DNA of 7,484 bases from Nitrospirota bacterium. GTDB taxonomy: Bacteria > Nitrospirota > Nitrospiria > Nitrospirales > UBA8639. The DNA lies in NCBI GenBank assembly GCA_029881175.1, contig JAOUNC010000134.1, positions 1-7,484 on the forward strand, read 5' to 3'. The notes beneath the pieces are model-generated. The model searched no databases, had not been told where the DNA came from, and worked only from the letters and a program-made list of their open reading frames with translations. The translations under genes and the position numbers were made by a program. Position 1 is the stretch's first letter; each line of letters begins with the position of its first letter. Below, one piece after another: positions 1 through 6,174 of this stretch.

Positions 1-176
1 ATGAAGGAGCCGACTTGCGAGCCATCCAAGAATTATTAGGCCATGCCTCGTTAGCCACCACGCAAAAATATACCCATGTGGCGACCGATCAGCTGATGGC
101 CGTGTATGATCGAGCCCATCCCCGTTCAGGTTCTTCCCTCACCCCATCATTAGAAGGAGATCACCTGAAACCATGA
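1..176 (+). CDS. xerC: Tyrosine recombinase XerC-type, C-terminal fragment (5' end outside window)
   Basis: Only the last 57 or so codons are visible, read in the frame whose complete codons begin at position 3 and ending at the TGA at 174-176. The peptide starts [17 protein letters not shown] and continues TTQKYTHV. This is the conserved end of the tyrosine recombinase catalytic domain: the LGH histidine is at codon 42-44 and the tyrosine nucleophile of the KYTHV motif at 69-71. XerC/XerD proteins act at dif sites to resolve chromosome dimers. XerC is preferred over other integrases because hslVU follows directly, an order known from xerC-hslVU operons such as codV-codW-codX in Bacillus. A tail of about 34 residues after the tyrosine is somewhat long. 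The stop overlaps the hslV start as ATGA, which suggests translational coupling. The upstream arginine and lysine active-site residues lie outside the window. Confidence 0.9.
   Translation, partial: EGADLRAIQELLGHASLATTQKYTHVATDQLMAVYDRAHPRSGSSLTPSLEGDHLKP
154..160 (+). promoter_or_regulatory. Shine-Dalgarno for hslV inside the xerC coding region
   Basis: AAGGAGA lies 12 nt before the ATG at 173 and within the last xerC codons. The spacing is slightly long, but this is the only purine-rich match nearby. It supports the ATG at 173 as the hslV start, overlapping the xerC stop. Confidence 0.6.
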
Positions 177-709
177 TCATTCGTTCCACCACCATTCTCT
201 GCGTGCGAAAAGGCCCAATCGTGGCTATGGGCTCCGACGGTCAAGTGACGGTCGGCACCACCGTGATGAAAAGCAACGCCCGAAAGCTGCGCACCATGCA
301 TCAAGGCCAAGTCCTCGCAGGGTTCGCCGGAGCCACTGCTGATGCCTTTACGCTCTTTGAAAAATTCGAGGCCAAATTAGAAGAATATCGAGGAAAACTC
401 ACTCGTGCAGCCGTCGAACTCGCCAAAGACTGGCGAACGGACCGCGTGCTTCGACGATTAGAAGCGTTACTCGCTGTTGCCAACCATGAACAGTCCTTTA
501 TCATTTCCGGCACAGGTGACGTCATCGAACCTGAAGATGGTATTTTAGCCATTGGCTCGGGAGGGTCCTACGCCTTAGCTGCGGCCCGAGCCCTTCTCGC
601 GCAGACAGACCTCACGCCTAAACAAATCGTCGAGCAAAGCATGCAAATCGCCGGAAGTATTGATATTTACACAAACCATAATATCGTCATTGAGGAGTTA
701 TCGGCATAA
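173..709 (+). CDS. hslV: HslV (ClpQ), proteolytic subunit of the HslVU protease
   Basis: This 178-residue protein is the threonine peptidase that forms the double-hexamer core of the cytoplasmic HslVU protease and degrades proteins unfolded by HslU. The family's mature N-terminus is TT(I/V). Here it appears after a five-residue leader MIIRS, so Thr6 is the predicted nucleophile after self-processing. In mature numbering, Asp17 and Lys33, which assist catalysis, are both present. Other family hallmarks are [17 protein letters not shown], the [13 protein letters not shown] stretch and [17 protein letters not shown] near the C-terminus. The length is normal and the closest resemblance is to Bacillus CodW-like forms. 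The usual GDGQ is SDGQ here, with a Gly just before the Ser, a small oddity beside Asp17. The start overlaps the xerC stop by 4 bp, and hslU begins 3 bp after the stop, consistent with equal expression of the two subunits. Confidence 0.97.
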   Translation: MIIRSTTILCVRKGPIVAMGSDGQVTVGTTVMKSNARKLRTMHQGQVLAGFAGATADAFTLFEKFEAKLEEYRGKLTRAAVELAKDWRTDRVLRRLEALLAVANHEQSFIISGTGDVIEPEDGILAIGSGGSYALAAARALLAQTDLTPKQIVEQSMQIAGSIDIYTNHNIVIEELSA

Positions 710-712
710 CAT

Positions 713-2125
713 ATGGAACAACAACCCTCTTCAACGCCAAAACTCGATTCCCTCACGCCACGTCAAATCGTGGAAGAGCTTGACCGCTATGTCATCGGCC
801 AAAAGGACGCCAAACGGATGGTCGCTATCGCGCTACGCAGTCGGTGGCGGCGCCAACAGCTCAGCCCTGAACTTCGTGAGGAAATTGTGCCGAAAAATAT
901 CATTATGATTGGCCCCACCGGCGTCGGAAAAACAGAGGTGTCGCGTCGTGTCTCTAAATTAGCTGATGCCCCCTTCATTAAAGTCGAGGCATCCAAATTT
1001 ACGGAAGTAGGCTACGTGGGACGAGATGTGGAATCGATCATTCGAGATCTGACGGATATTTCCATCAACCAAGTGAAAACGGCCTATCTCGAAACAGTTC
1101 AGCAAAAAGCCGAAGAGATGGCCAAAGAACGCGTGCTGGATATCCTCCTCCCTCCCTCCCCATCGGCCTCAACCATTGAGCCGCGCGATGAAGATGATGA
1201 CGAATCGTCCAACACAACGTCACCTAAAAAACCCGATCCCCAAGAATCGACACGCGCCAAACTTCTGAAGCAATTAGAAGAAGGCAAACTCGATAATCGC
1301 ATGGTTGAAATTGAGACCAAAGAACGTGGGGGGTTACCGGTTGGGATCATCTCCAATATCGGCGGCATGGAAGACATGGAACACAACCTCCGAGAAATGC
1401 TGGGTGGAATGATGCCAGGCAAGAAGAAAGACCGGCGCATGAAGGTGTCAGAAGCCCTCAAATTTTTGGCGCATGAAGAAGCGCAAAAACTGATCGACAT
1501 GGAAGAAGTCACCAAAGAAGCCATCTCGCGCACCGAACAATCCGGGATCGTCTTTTTAGATGAAATTGATAAAATTGCTGGCAAAGAAAAACACCAAGGC
1601 CCGGACATTTCCCGGGAGGGTGTCCAACGCGATCTGCTCCCGATTGTGGAAGGCTGCACCGTCAATACGAAACATGGGCTCGTCAAAACCGACCATATTT
1701 TGTTCATCGCCGCAGGCGCATTTCATGTGGCCAAACCATCAGACCTGATCCCAGAATTACAAGGCCGATTTCCCATTCGCGTCGAACTGGAGCCTCTCAC
1801 CAAAGAGGATTTAATCCGGATCTTGACGGAACCCAAGAATGCCCTGATCAAACAATATCAGGCCCTCCTGGGAACCGAAGACATCGTACTGGACTTTACA
1901 CCGGACGGTATCGAAGAAATTGCCGCCACCGCCGTAGAAGTCAACGACCGCACGGAAAATATCGGTGCCCGACGGCTCTTCACCATCGTCGAACGCTTAT
2001 TGGAAGACGTGTCTTTTCAAGCCGAAGACCTTCCTGAGAAAAACGTCACCATCAATGCCCAGTACGTCAAAGATCAATTGCAAAATATCGTGAAAGACCA
2101 AGATCTCAGCCGATTTATTTTATAA
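713..2125 (+). CDS. hslU: HslU (ClpY), AAA+ unfoldase subunit of the HslVU protease
   Basis: This 470-residue protein is the ATPase that unfolds substrates and threads them into HslV. The N-terminal [17 protein letters not shown] is the family signature. Walker A GPTGVGKT is at residues 67-74, the GYVG pore loop at 100-103, Walker B VFLDEIDK at 280-287, a probable arginine finger at Arg352 in LQGRFP, and sensor-2 GAR at 418-420. The substrate-contacting I domain spans roughly 105-245. It contains a low-complexity acidic, Ser/Pro-rich stretch (about 147-180) and a basic patch GKKKDRR (236-242). These make the protein somewhat longer than the 443-residue E. coli protein. The C-terminus is DLSRFIL, the conserved tail that inserts between HslV subunits and activates them, so the gene is intact. 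GAGGAG at 692-697 could be the ribosome binding site but is far (15 nt) from the ATG, so coupling to hslV translation is likely. Confidence 0.98.
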   Translation: MEQQPSSTPKLDSLTPRQIVEELDRYVIGQKDAKRMVAIALRSRWRRQQLSPELREEIVPKNIIMIGPTGVGKTEVSRRVSKLADAPFIKVEASKFTEVGYVGRDVESIIRDLTDISINQVKTAYLETVQQKAEEMAKERVLDILLPPSPSASTIEPRDEDDDESSNTTSPKKPDPQESTRAKLLKQLEEGKLDNRMVEIETKERGGLPVGIISNIGGMEDMEHNLREMLGGMMPGKKKDRRMKVSEALKFLAHEEAQKLIDMEEVTKEAISRTEQSGIVFLDEIDKIAGKEKHQGPDISREGVQRDLLPIVEGCTVNTKHGLVKTDHILFIAAGAFHVAKPSDLIPELQGRFPIRVELEPLTKEDLIRILTEPKNALIKQYQALLGTEDIVLDFTPDGIEEIAATAVEVNDRTENIGARRLFTIVERLLEDVSFQAEDLPEKNVTINAQYVKDQLQNIVKDQDLSRFIL

Positions 2126-2149
2126 CCAGATATCCTCATTCTTTAGCCT

Positions 2150-3043
2150 ATGAACAAACTCATCAAAAAAGCTGACATCCTCATCGAAGCCCTCCCCTAT
2201 ATTCGAAATTTTGCCGGAAAGACCATCGTCATTAAATATGGCGGAAGTGCCATGATTGACGAAGAACTCAAAGAAGGGTTTGCAGAAGACGTCGTCCTGC
2301 TAAAATATGTGGGACTCAATCCCATTATTGTGCATGGAGGTGGTCCCCAAATTAACAAAATGCTCGATACCCTTGGCATTGAAGCCAATTTCATTCATGG
2401 CATACGGGTCACCGACGAACCCACCATGAAAGTTGTAGAAATGGTGCTAGGCGGGCTGATTAATAAAGAAATTGTGGCACTCCTGAATCAGCATGGTGGA
2501 AAAGCCGTGGGGCTCACAGGAAAAGACGGTCGCTTACTGACCACCAAATCCTTTAATCCAAAAAGTCTCCACCATCGGTATAGTGGATCAACGGAAACAC
2601 TCCAGCCAGAAAACTATGGCCTCGTGGGTGAAGTCAGCCACGTGAACAGCGAATTATTGCTAACCCTACAAAAGGCGAATTTCATTCCCGTAATTGCCCC
2701 CATTGGGGTCGATGCAAAAGGAGCAACCCATAACATCAATGCCGACCTGGTCGCAGGAAGTTTAGCCGCCGCCATCCAAGCCGAAAAATTGCTCATGCTG
2801 AGTGACGTCAAAGGCATTCGCAATGCCAGCAATCATCATGTCTCGACACTTTCACGAAAAGACATGGAACGGATGGTCAAGAAAAAAGTCATTAGCGAAG
2901 GTATGCTCCCTAAAGTCCATGCCTGCTTATCGGCGCTTCAGGGTGGCGTAAAAAAAGCCCACATTATTGATGGCCGCATACCACACGCCGTCCTGCTCGA
3001 AATTTTCACGGACAAGGGCATTGGAACAGAAATTGTCGCTTAA
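2150..3043 (+). CDS. argB: N-acetylglutamate kinase (acetylglutamate kinase)
   Basis: This 297-residue enzyme phosphorylates N-acetyl-L-glutamate with ATP, the second step of arginine synthesis, in the cytoplasm. Amino-acid-kinase motifs are all present: KYGGSAM with the catalytic lysine Lys29, the VHGGGPQIN glycine loop at 61-69, Arg86 in GIRVTDE, NINAD at 195-199, LSDVKGI in the nucleotide-binding half, and GML-PK at 251-255 with Lys255. About 20 residues precede the kinase core (ADILIEALPYIRNFAGK). In the family, this N-terminal helix builds the hexamer and the arginine site of feedback-inhibited enzymes. Arginine inhibition is therefore inferred, also supported by the C-terminal EIFTDKGIGT. 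The ATG at 2150 is the earliest possible start, because an in-frame TAG lies at 2144-2146. No convincing Shine-Dalgarno is seen. It sits 24 bp after hslU and 5 bp before the next gene, so the three genes are probably co-transcribed. Confidence 0.98.
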   Translation: MNKLIKKADILIEALPYIRNFAGKTIVIKYGGSAMIDEELKEGFAEDVVLLKYVGLNPIIVHGGGPQINKMLDTLGIEANFIHGIRVTDEPTMKVVEMVLGGLINKEIVALLNQHGGKAVGLTGKDGRLLTTKSFNPKSLHHRYSGSTETLQPENYGLVGEVSHVNSELLLTLQKANFIPVIAPIGVDAKGATHNINADLVAGSLAAAIQAEKLLMLSDVKGIRNASNHHVSTLSRKDMERMVKKKVISEGMLPKVHACLSALQGGVKKAHIIDGRIPHAVLLEIFTDKGIGTEIVA

Positions 3044-3048
3044 ACAAC

Positions 3049-3672
3049 ATGAGACTCTCAAAAGATTCAGCTTCTGGACCAGCAAACTCATCTATTATTC
3101 CACAACCTGACCGCCGGTCGGCCCTTCTCCTCATCGATCCCCAAAACGATTTCTTCCCGGGTGGAGCCATGGGCATGCCTACAGGCGACAATCTCATACC
3201 GGTCATCAACGCCTACATCAAACATTTCAGCCGCCAGGGATGGCCCATACTCGCCACCCGTGATTGGCATGCACCCAATCATTGCTCGTTTACCGAGCAA
3301 GGAGGACCCCATCCAACGCATTGCGTCCAAGGATCGCGCGGCGCGCAATTTCATTCAGATTTAGTCATGCCACCGGGGATGATGGTCATTTCAAAAGGGA
3401 CAGACCCCAAGAAAGATGCCAGATCTGGATTTGAAGGGAGCAGTCTTGCTGATCGACTCGAAGATCTGAATGTGAAAACAATTTTTGTGCTAGGACCCGC
3501 CACTCAAGATTGCCTCAAACAGACAGTCCTGAAGGCCCGTCAAATCGGCCTAAGTGTCGTCGTCTTAAAAGATGCGATAGGAACTACCAAGCAGGTAACC
3601 GATGATACCCTCAGCGAAATCTCACAAGGAGGCATCTTCCAAGCCACGGCAGCAGATTTGGGAATTCATTAG
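3049..3672 (+). CDS. Nicotinamidase-like cysteine hydrolase (isochorismatase superfamily)
   Basis: This 207-residue protein resembles PncA, which deamidates nicotinamide to nicotinate in NAD salvage. Asp30 in LLLIDPQNDFFPGG is the catalytic aspartate, Lys117 in ISKGTD the catalytic lysine, and Cys155 in ATQDCL the nucleophile. Metal-ligand residues typical of nicotinamidases, and absent from true isochorismatases, are seen in TRDWHAPNH (Asp72, His74, His78), with His91 in HCVQG. The Ala-Thr pair that forms the cis-peptide is kept, but the residues before the cysteine are Gln-Asp instead of the usual Asp-Tyr or Asp-His. The common YSxF is RSGF. Substrate preference is therefore uncertain, and another amidase in the family is possible. 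About 20 residues precede the core. The ATG at 3049 is the only usable start upstream of Asp30, and it lacks a clear Shine-Dalgarno. It begins 5 bp after argB and ends the operon. Confidence 0.88.
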   Translation: MRLSKDSASGPANSSIIPQPDRRSALLLIDPQNDFFPGGAMGMPTGDNLIPVINAYIKHFSRQGWPILATRDWHAPNHCSFTEQGGPHPTHCVQGSRGAQFHSDLVMPPGMMVISKGTDPKKDARSGFEGSSLADRLEDLNVKTIFVLGPATQDCLKQTVLKARQIGLSVVVLKDAIGTTKQVTDDTLSEISQGGIFQATAADLGIH

Positions 3673-3687
3673 CACCCCAATTTCTGA

Positions 3688-3873
3688 AAGAACTTCCCTT
3701 CTCGATATCATTCCGGTGAATTCAAGGTCAAAGTACAACCGACTGAAGATCCCATTACTCTGTATTTCTTAATTGCTTTAGACGAGCACTACCTAAAGAA
3801 GGGAAAAGACGCATAGGGACAGCCACAGCCCACCCCCGAACGCTATGAGCTTCTACAGATCCGCAAACCCGTT
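3688..3873 (+). pseudogene. Possible decayed coding remnant with an internal TAG
   Basis: In the same frame as the preceding hydrolase gene and after two stops (TAG 3670-3672, TGA 3685-3687), 42 sense codons run to a TAG at 3814-3816. Another 18 sense codons then run to a TAA at 3871-3873. The translation reads plausibly as protein, for example EFKVKVQPTEDPITLYFL, LDEHYLKKGKDA and, after the TAG, PERYELLQIRKPV. There is no ATG, GTG or TTG in the first part, so it cannot be a simple intact gene as written. I do not recognise a family. Chance openness of this length is quite possible, so confidence is low. Confidence 0.25.
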
Positions 3874-3885
3874 TAAATTTTTAGT

Positions 3886-3899
3886 CAATACCAGTATTG
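3886..3899. repeat. Perfect 6-bp inverted repeat with 2-bp spacer
   Basis: CAATAC-CA-GTATTG is a perfect dyad just downstream of the AT-rich GTTTAAATTTTTAG. The two-base spacer is too short for a hairpin loop without opening the stem, so a site for a dimeric DNA-binding protein is the more natural reading. No intact gene starts directly behind it and no regulator family is implied. It may be coincidence. Confidence 0.3.
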
Positions 3900-4068
3900 C
3901 ACCTCAGCCTTGAATTCCCACCTTTTCTTCAAAGCTCTCAATTTATTTCTAGAAGACAAAGAATCCCCTGCTCACTCATTCTGCGATCGCAAGCTACACA
4001 CACCCTCCCTCTCTGCCATGATTATTGTGCCTGTTTCTCTCGCAGGCGATGTCGTAAAAATTCATTTG

Positions 4069-4079
4069 TTCACAGTGAA
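4069..4079. repeat. 11-bp palindrome TTCAC-A-GTGAA
   Basis: A perfect 5-bp dyad around a central A lies about 45 bp before the probable start of the transposase fragment. It could be an operator-like site or part of an insertion-sequence end. I found no matching second copy on the far side of the fragment that would make it a terminal inverted repeat. Confidence 0.25.
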
Positions 4080-4122
4080 ATTTTGCTCAAGTGGATTCTC
4101 TCGCTCTCCGATGAATGTGTGT

Positions 4123-4587
4123 ATGAGACCGAAGGGTAGTGCAGAAAAATTAGAAGCAAGACGCCGACTGGCTGCCGGACTGTTGGCCAAGGGCCAGGGA
4201 ATTCGAGAGGTTGCCCGAACGATTGGGGCGGCTCCATCTTCCGTCAAACGTTGGAAAGACGCTCTCAAAGAAGGCGGGAAAAAAGCGCTCAATGCGAAGC
4301 CCCACACCGGGCGTCCATCACGCCTCTCGGCTAAACAACGACAGGATCTTCTCCGCATTCTCCAACAAGGCCCCAGGGCCGCCAATGTGCGAGCCGATCA
4401 ATGGACGTGTCGTCATGTTGGCACCGTTATTCGCCGGGCCTTTGGCGTAAAATATCATCCCGATCATGTGAGCCGAATTTTACGGGCCTTAGGATGGAAC
4501 TATAAAGGCAAAAACAGCCTGCCCTCTCACAGAAAAACAGCACAACCCCACCAGCAGTGGTCCAGCCTTTGGCGGCGACACCGGTAA
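4123..4587 (+). pseudogene. IS630-type transposase fragment, DNA-binding half only
   Basis: From the ATG at 4123 the 154-residue product begins MRPKGSAEKLEARRRLA, typical of the N-terminal half of IS630-family (Tc1/mariner-like) transposases. A helix-turn-helix lies at about residues 26-48 (GIREVARTIGAAPSSVKRW), a GRPSRLS linker at 63-69, and a second winged-helix segment at about 91-127 (WTCRHVGTVIRRAFGVKYHP, then VSRILRALGW). After GWNY the sequence stops resembling the family and ends at 4587. No DDE catalytic domain is found in any frame before the next gene. Some members split DNA-binding and catalytic halves into two frames, but here the second is absent, so this is a dead remnant, not an active element. 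The frame is open upstream to a TTG at 3910, and an ATG at 4111 is an alternative start; no clear ribosome binding site supports either. No terminal inverted repeats were identified. Confidence 0.8.
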
Positions 4588-4744
4588 CGATTCCTTCACC
4601 TTCCCCACAAGAGACTTTTGACTCTGGAAAGACCAGGTGCCTTCACCGGGTCACTGCGCACCTCGCTTCTCCCACTTCCCTTTGACTGCGACGTCCCATT
4701 TTTCCCATCCCTGTTTCAGGGCACCCATGGTCCGAGTCGGCTCT

Positions 4745-5212
4745 TTAATTCAGGGAAACGGTGGTCTGCGTACTTAGGCGAATCATCGGAACGGTCACAA
4801 TGCCTAAAAATGAGCCCAAACAGATAATCGCCTGAGCAAAGGTTTCAGGTTCGGTGGGTTTCGTCAGATAAAAATTACACCCAATAGAATGGCAGGCTTC
4901 GACTTCTTGAGGATTATCAGTTGTGGATAGCATCAAGACTGGAATTTTTCTCAACACCGCATGTTCTTTCAGCACACGCAAGACTTCAATCCCATTGACC
5001 CGTGGAAGGTTGATATCAAGAAGTAAGAGATATCGGTGCCCGATTTTTCCCTGTGGAATATCGCCAGAACCTAGCAGATAGTCCAAGACTTCCTGCCCAT
5101 CCCTTAAACGGTGGCAGGGCTTTTCTATCCCAGCCCGTCGAAGGTTTTTCTCAATGAGCGCCGCATGGCCGTCATCATCCTCTGCGATCAATACCGTCGT
5201 GTCAGGATTCAT
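4745..5212 (-). CDS. Stand-alone response regulator receiver, CheY/Rcp1-like
   Basis: This 155-residue protein is a single receiver domain with no output domain. The acidic pocket is EDDD (residues 11-14), the phosphoacceptor is Asp66 in LLLLDINLP, the switch Ser/Thr is LSTT at 96-98 and the conserved lysine is Lys118 in LTKP. The DINLPRVNGIEVL stretch and the order of elements match the Rcp1 group that pairs with phytochrome-like and PAS histidine kinases. It probably takes a phosphoryl group from the kinase encoded just upstream and works by protein-protein contact, since it has no DNA-binding region. The ATG at 5212 is chosen because a strong Shine-Dalgarno precedes it and MNPDTTVLIAEDDD is a normal receiver start. 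A longer frame up to 5317 would overlap the kinase end and adds residues unlike a receiver. The C-terminal tail after about residue 140 is of no known type. Confidence 0.93.
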   Translation of the reverse strand: MNPDTTVLIAEDDDGHAALIEKNLRRAGIEKPCHRLRDGQEVLDYLLGSGDIPQGKIGHRYLLLLDINLPRVNGIEVLRVLKEHAVLRKIPVLMLSTTDNPQEVEACHSIGCNFYLTKPTEPETFAQAIICLGSFLGIVTVPMIRLSTQTTVSLN

Positions 5213-5216
5213 GATG

Positions 5217-5224
5217 TCCTCCTT
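5217..5224 (-). promoter_or_regulatory. Strong Shine-Dalgarno of the receiver gene, overlapping the kinase stop codon
   Basis: On the - strand AAGGAGGA lies four bases before the ATG at 5212. The TAA that ends the kinase gene (5225-5223) overlaps its first bases. Ribosomes finishing the kinase would stop on this site, so coupled translation and a fixed kinase-to-receiver ratio are likely. Confidence 0.85.
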
Positions 5225-6029
5225 ACTCAACATCAATGGCTCGTGGGAGATAGACCTGAAAAGTTGTTCCCTGCCCCGGTAAAGATTCAACTTCAATCTT
5301 GCCCTGATGCCGATCAATAATCCGCTGCACTATGGCTAATCCAACCCCTTCTCCTTTTTCTTGTTTAGGAGGCAAGCGGTGGAACACCTGAAAGATCCGA
5401 GAAAGATCTTCCGGAGAAATACCAATGCCATTATCCGTTATGGCATAGACAGCCCATCCATTCACTGTTTTCCCGGAAATCGTGATTTCTCCAGAGCGTG
5501 ACGGCTCAAGGTATTTTTGAGCGTTATCGATTAGGTTGGCAAACACCTGCGTGACTAAGACATGGTCTCCCATACAATCAGGGAGATCTCCGATATCTAA
5601 CGCCACCTGCTTTTTCTTCAGTTGAAATTCCAGGGAGGACGCAATACCCATCATCACATGATTCACATCCAAGCGTTCCCATTGAATAGCCATTTGGCCG
5701 AGTCTGATAAATCGGAGAATCCCGGATGTCACCGCATTCACACTATCGGCCCCCGCTCGAATAAACCGCACCGCCTCTGGAATATCTTGCGTAATTAAAG
5801 GATTCATATGTTCTCGTACCGCATCTGACATGGCTTCTTCTTCAAATAACTCCTTCAGTCGATCACACGTCATAGTGAGCTCCTGACAAAAACCTTGAAT
5901 GGTGACAATGGGAGCACGAAGATCATGGGAAATCACATGCATGAGCATTTCCATATCTTCCATCTGAACCCCTTGCGGCTCACCCATTGGGGGGAGGATC
6001 GACTTGTCTGGTCGACTTGGTGTGTCCAT
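5223..6029 (-). CDS. Soluble histidine kinase without a visible sensor domain
   Basis: This 268-residue protein has a complete kinase core. The H box HVISHDLRAPI carries the phosphorylated His35, the N box is NLIDNAQKY at 165-173, the G1 box DNGIGI at 199-204, an F-like segment RIFQVFHRLP at 211-220, and the G2 box GEGVGLAIV at 226-234. Only about 30 residues precede the H box, and no PAS, GAF or other sensor and no hydrophobic membrane segment is visible. The input must therefore come from a partner or through the long linker between the H box and the next helix (about residues 50-100). The nearest relatives by motif are the cores of PAS or phytochrome-type kinases that pair with Rcp1-like receivers, exactly the gene found 10 bp downstream. 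The ATG at 6029 is supported by an upstream Shine-Dalgarno. No sensor-like continuation was seen upstream in another frame, so a recent frameshift is not indicated. Confidence 0.93.
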   Translation of the reverse strand: MDTPSRPDKSILPPMGEPQGVQMEDMEMLMHVISHDLRAPIVTIQGFCQELTMTCDRLKELFEEEAMSDAVREHMNPLITQDIPEAVRFIRAGADSVNAVTSGILRFIRLGQMAIQWERLDVNHVMMGIASSLEFQLKKKQVALDIGDLPDCMGDHVLVTQVFANLIDNAQKYLEPSRSGEITISGKTVNGWAVYAITDNGIGISPEDLSRIFQVFHRLPPKQEKGEGVGLAIVQRIIDRHQGKIEVESLPGQGTTFQVYLPRAIDVE

Positions 6030-6039
6030 AAATTAGTCG

Positions 6040-6046
6040 CTCCTTT
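6040..6046 (-). promoter_or_regulatory. Shine-Dalgarno of the histidine kinase gene
   Basis: On the - strand AAAGGAG lies 10 nt before the ATG at 6029. It fixes the kinase start here and argues against a longer protein with a sensor domain upstream. Confidence 0.75.
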
Positions 6047-6174
6047 CCTACCCGTTATGTGACTATTTTTCCTGAGTCCCAGGTCGGAACAAGAGTCTCC
6101 GCCTATCAACGGACGAACCCTCGGATTTCCAATCCAGCGCTCTCTCAGCAATGCCAAAGATTTCAAAAAAAGGG

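Larger units (their letters stand above)
3673..4122. other. Long intergenic stretch, accessory-looking, no convincing intact gene
   Basis: No protein of recognisable family is encoded here on either strand. The reading frames that cross it start with non-ATG codons and give low-complexity translations unlike any protein I know. It holds an interrupted frame (3688-3873) that may be a decayed gene, and two short palindromes at 3886-3899 and 4069-4079. No hairpin plus T-tract terminator for the upstream operon is apparent just after 3672. The position before a transposase fragment fits a region of past insertion and decay; that history is inference. Confidence 0.6.

Noticed and set aside
1099..1707. 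Long - strand open frame (202 codons) opposite hslU
   Set aside because: It is a Ser-rich antisense shadow of the hslU coding sequence, with no family resemblance; hslU motifs are unambiguous on the + strand.
3910..4122. N-terminal extension of the transposase fragment from a TTG start at 3910
   Set aside because: The extra 71 residues do not resemble the family, which begins at MRPKGSA; no ribosome binding site supports TTG 3910.
4709..4721. CCCTG-TTT-CAGGG hairpin as terminator of the receiver gene
   Set aside because: The stem is only 5 bp and no T tract follows on the - strand side; not enough to call a terminator.
3673..4744. CRISPR array, tRNA or toxin-antitoxin pair in the accessory patch
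   Set aside because: No regularly spaced repeats, no cloverleaf-like segment and no pair of small overlapping genes were found there.
4618..4827. + strand frame after the transposase fragment, considered as the missing catalytic half
   Set aside because: No DDE-type motif (such as the DE(S/A)GF segment) appears in any frame, and the frame runs into the antisense of the receiver gene.
5213..5317. Longer receiver protein starting at 5317
   Set aside because: The extension overlaps the end of the kinase gene in another frame; the ATG at 5212 has a near-perfect Shine-Dalgarno and gives a normal receiver N-terminus.
5933..6166. - strand frame overlapping the kinase start, considered as a frameshifted sensor domain
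   Set aside because: Its translation shows no PAS, GAF or coiled-coil character, and the kinase has its own ribosome binding site directly before its ATG.
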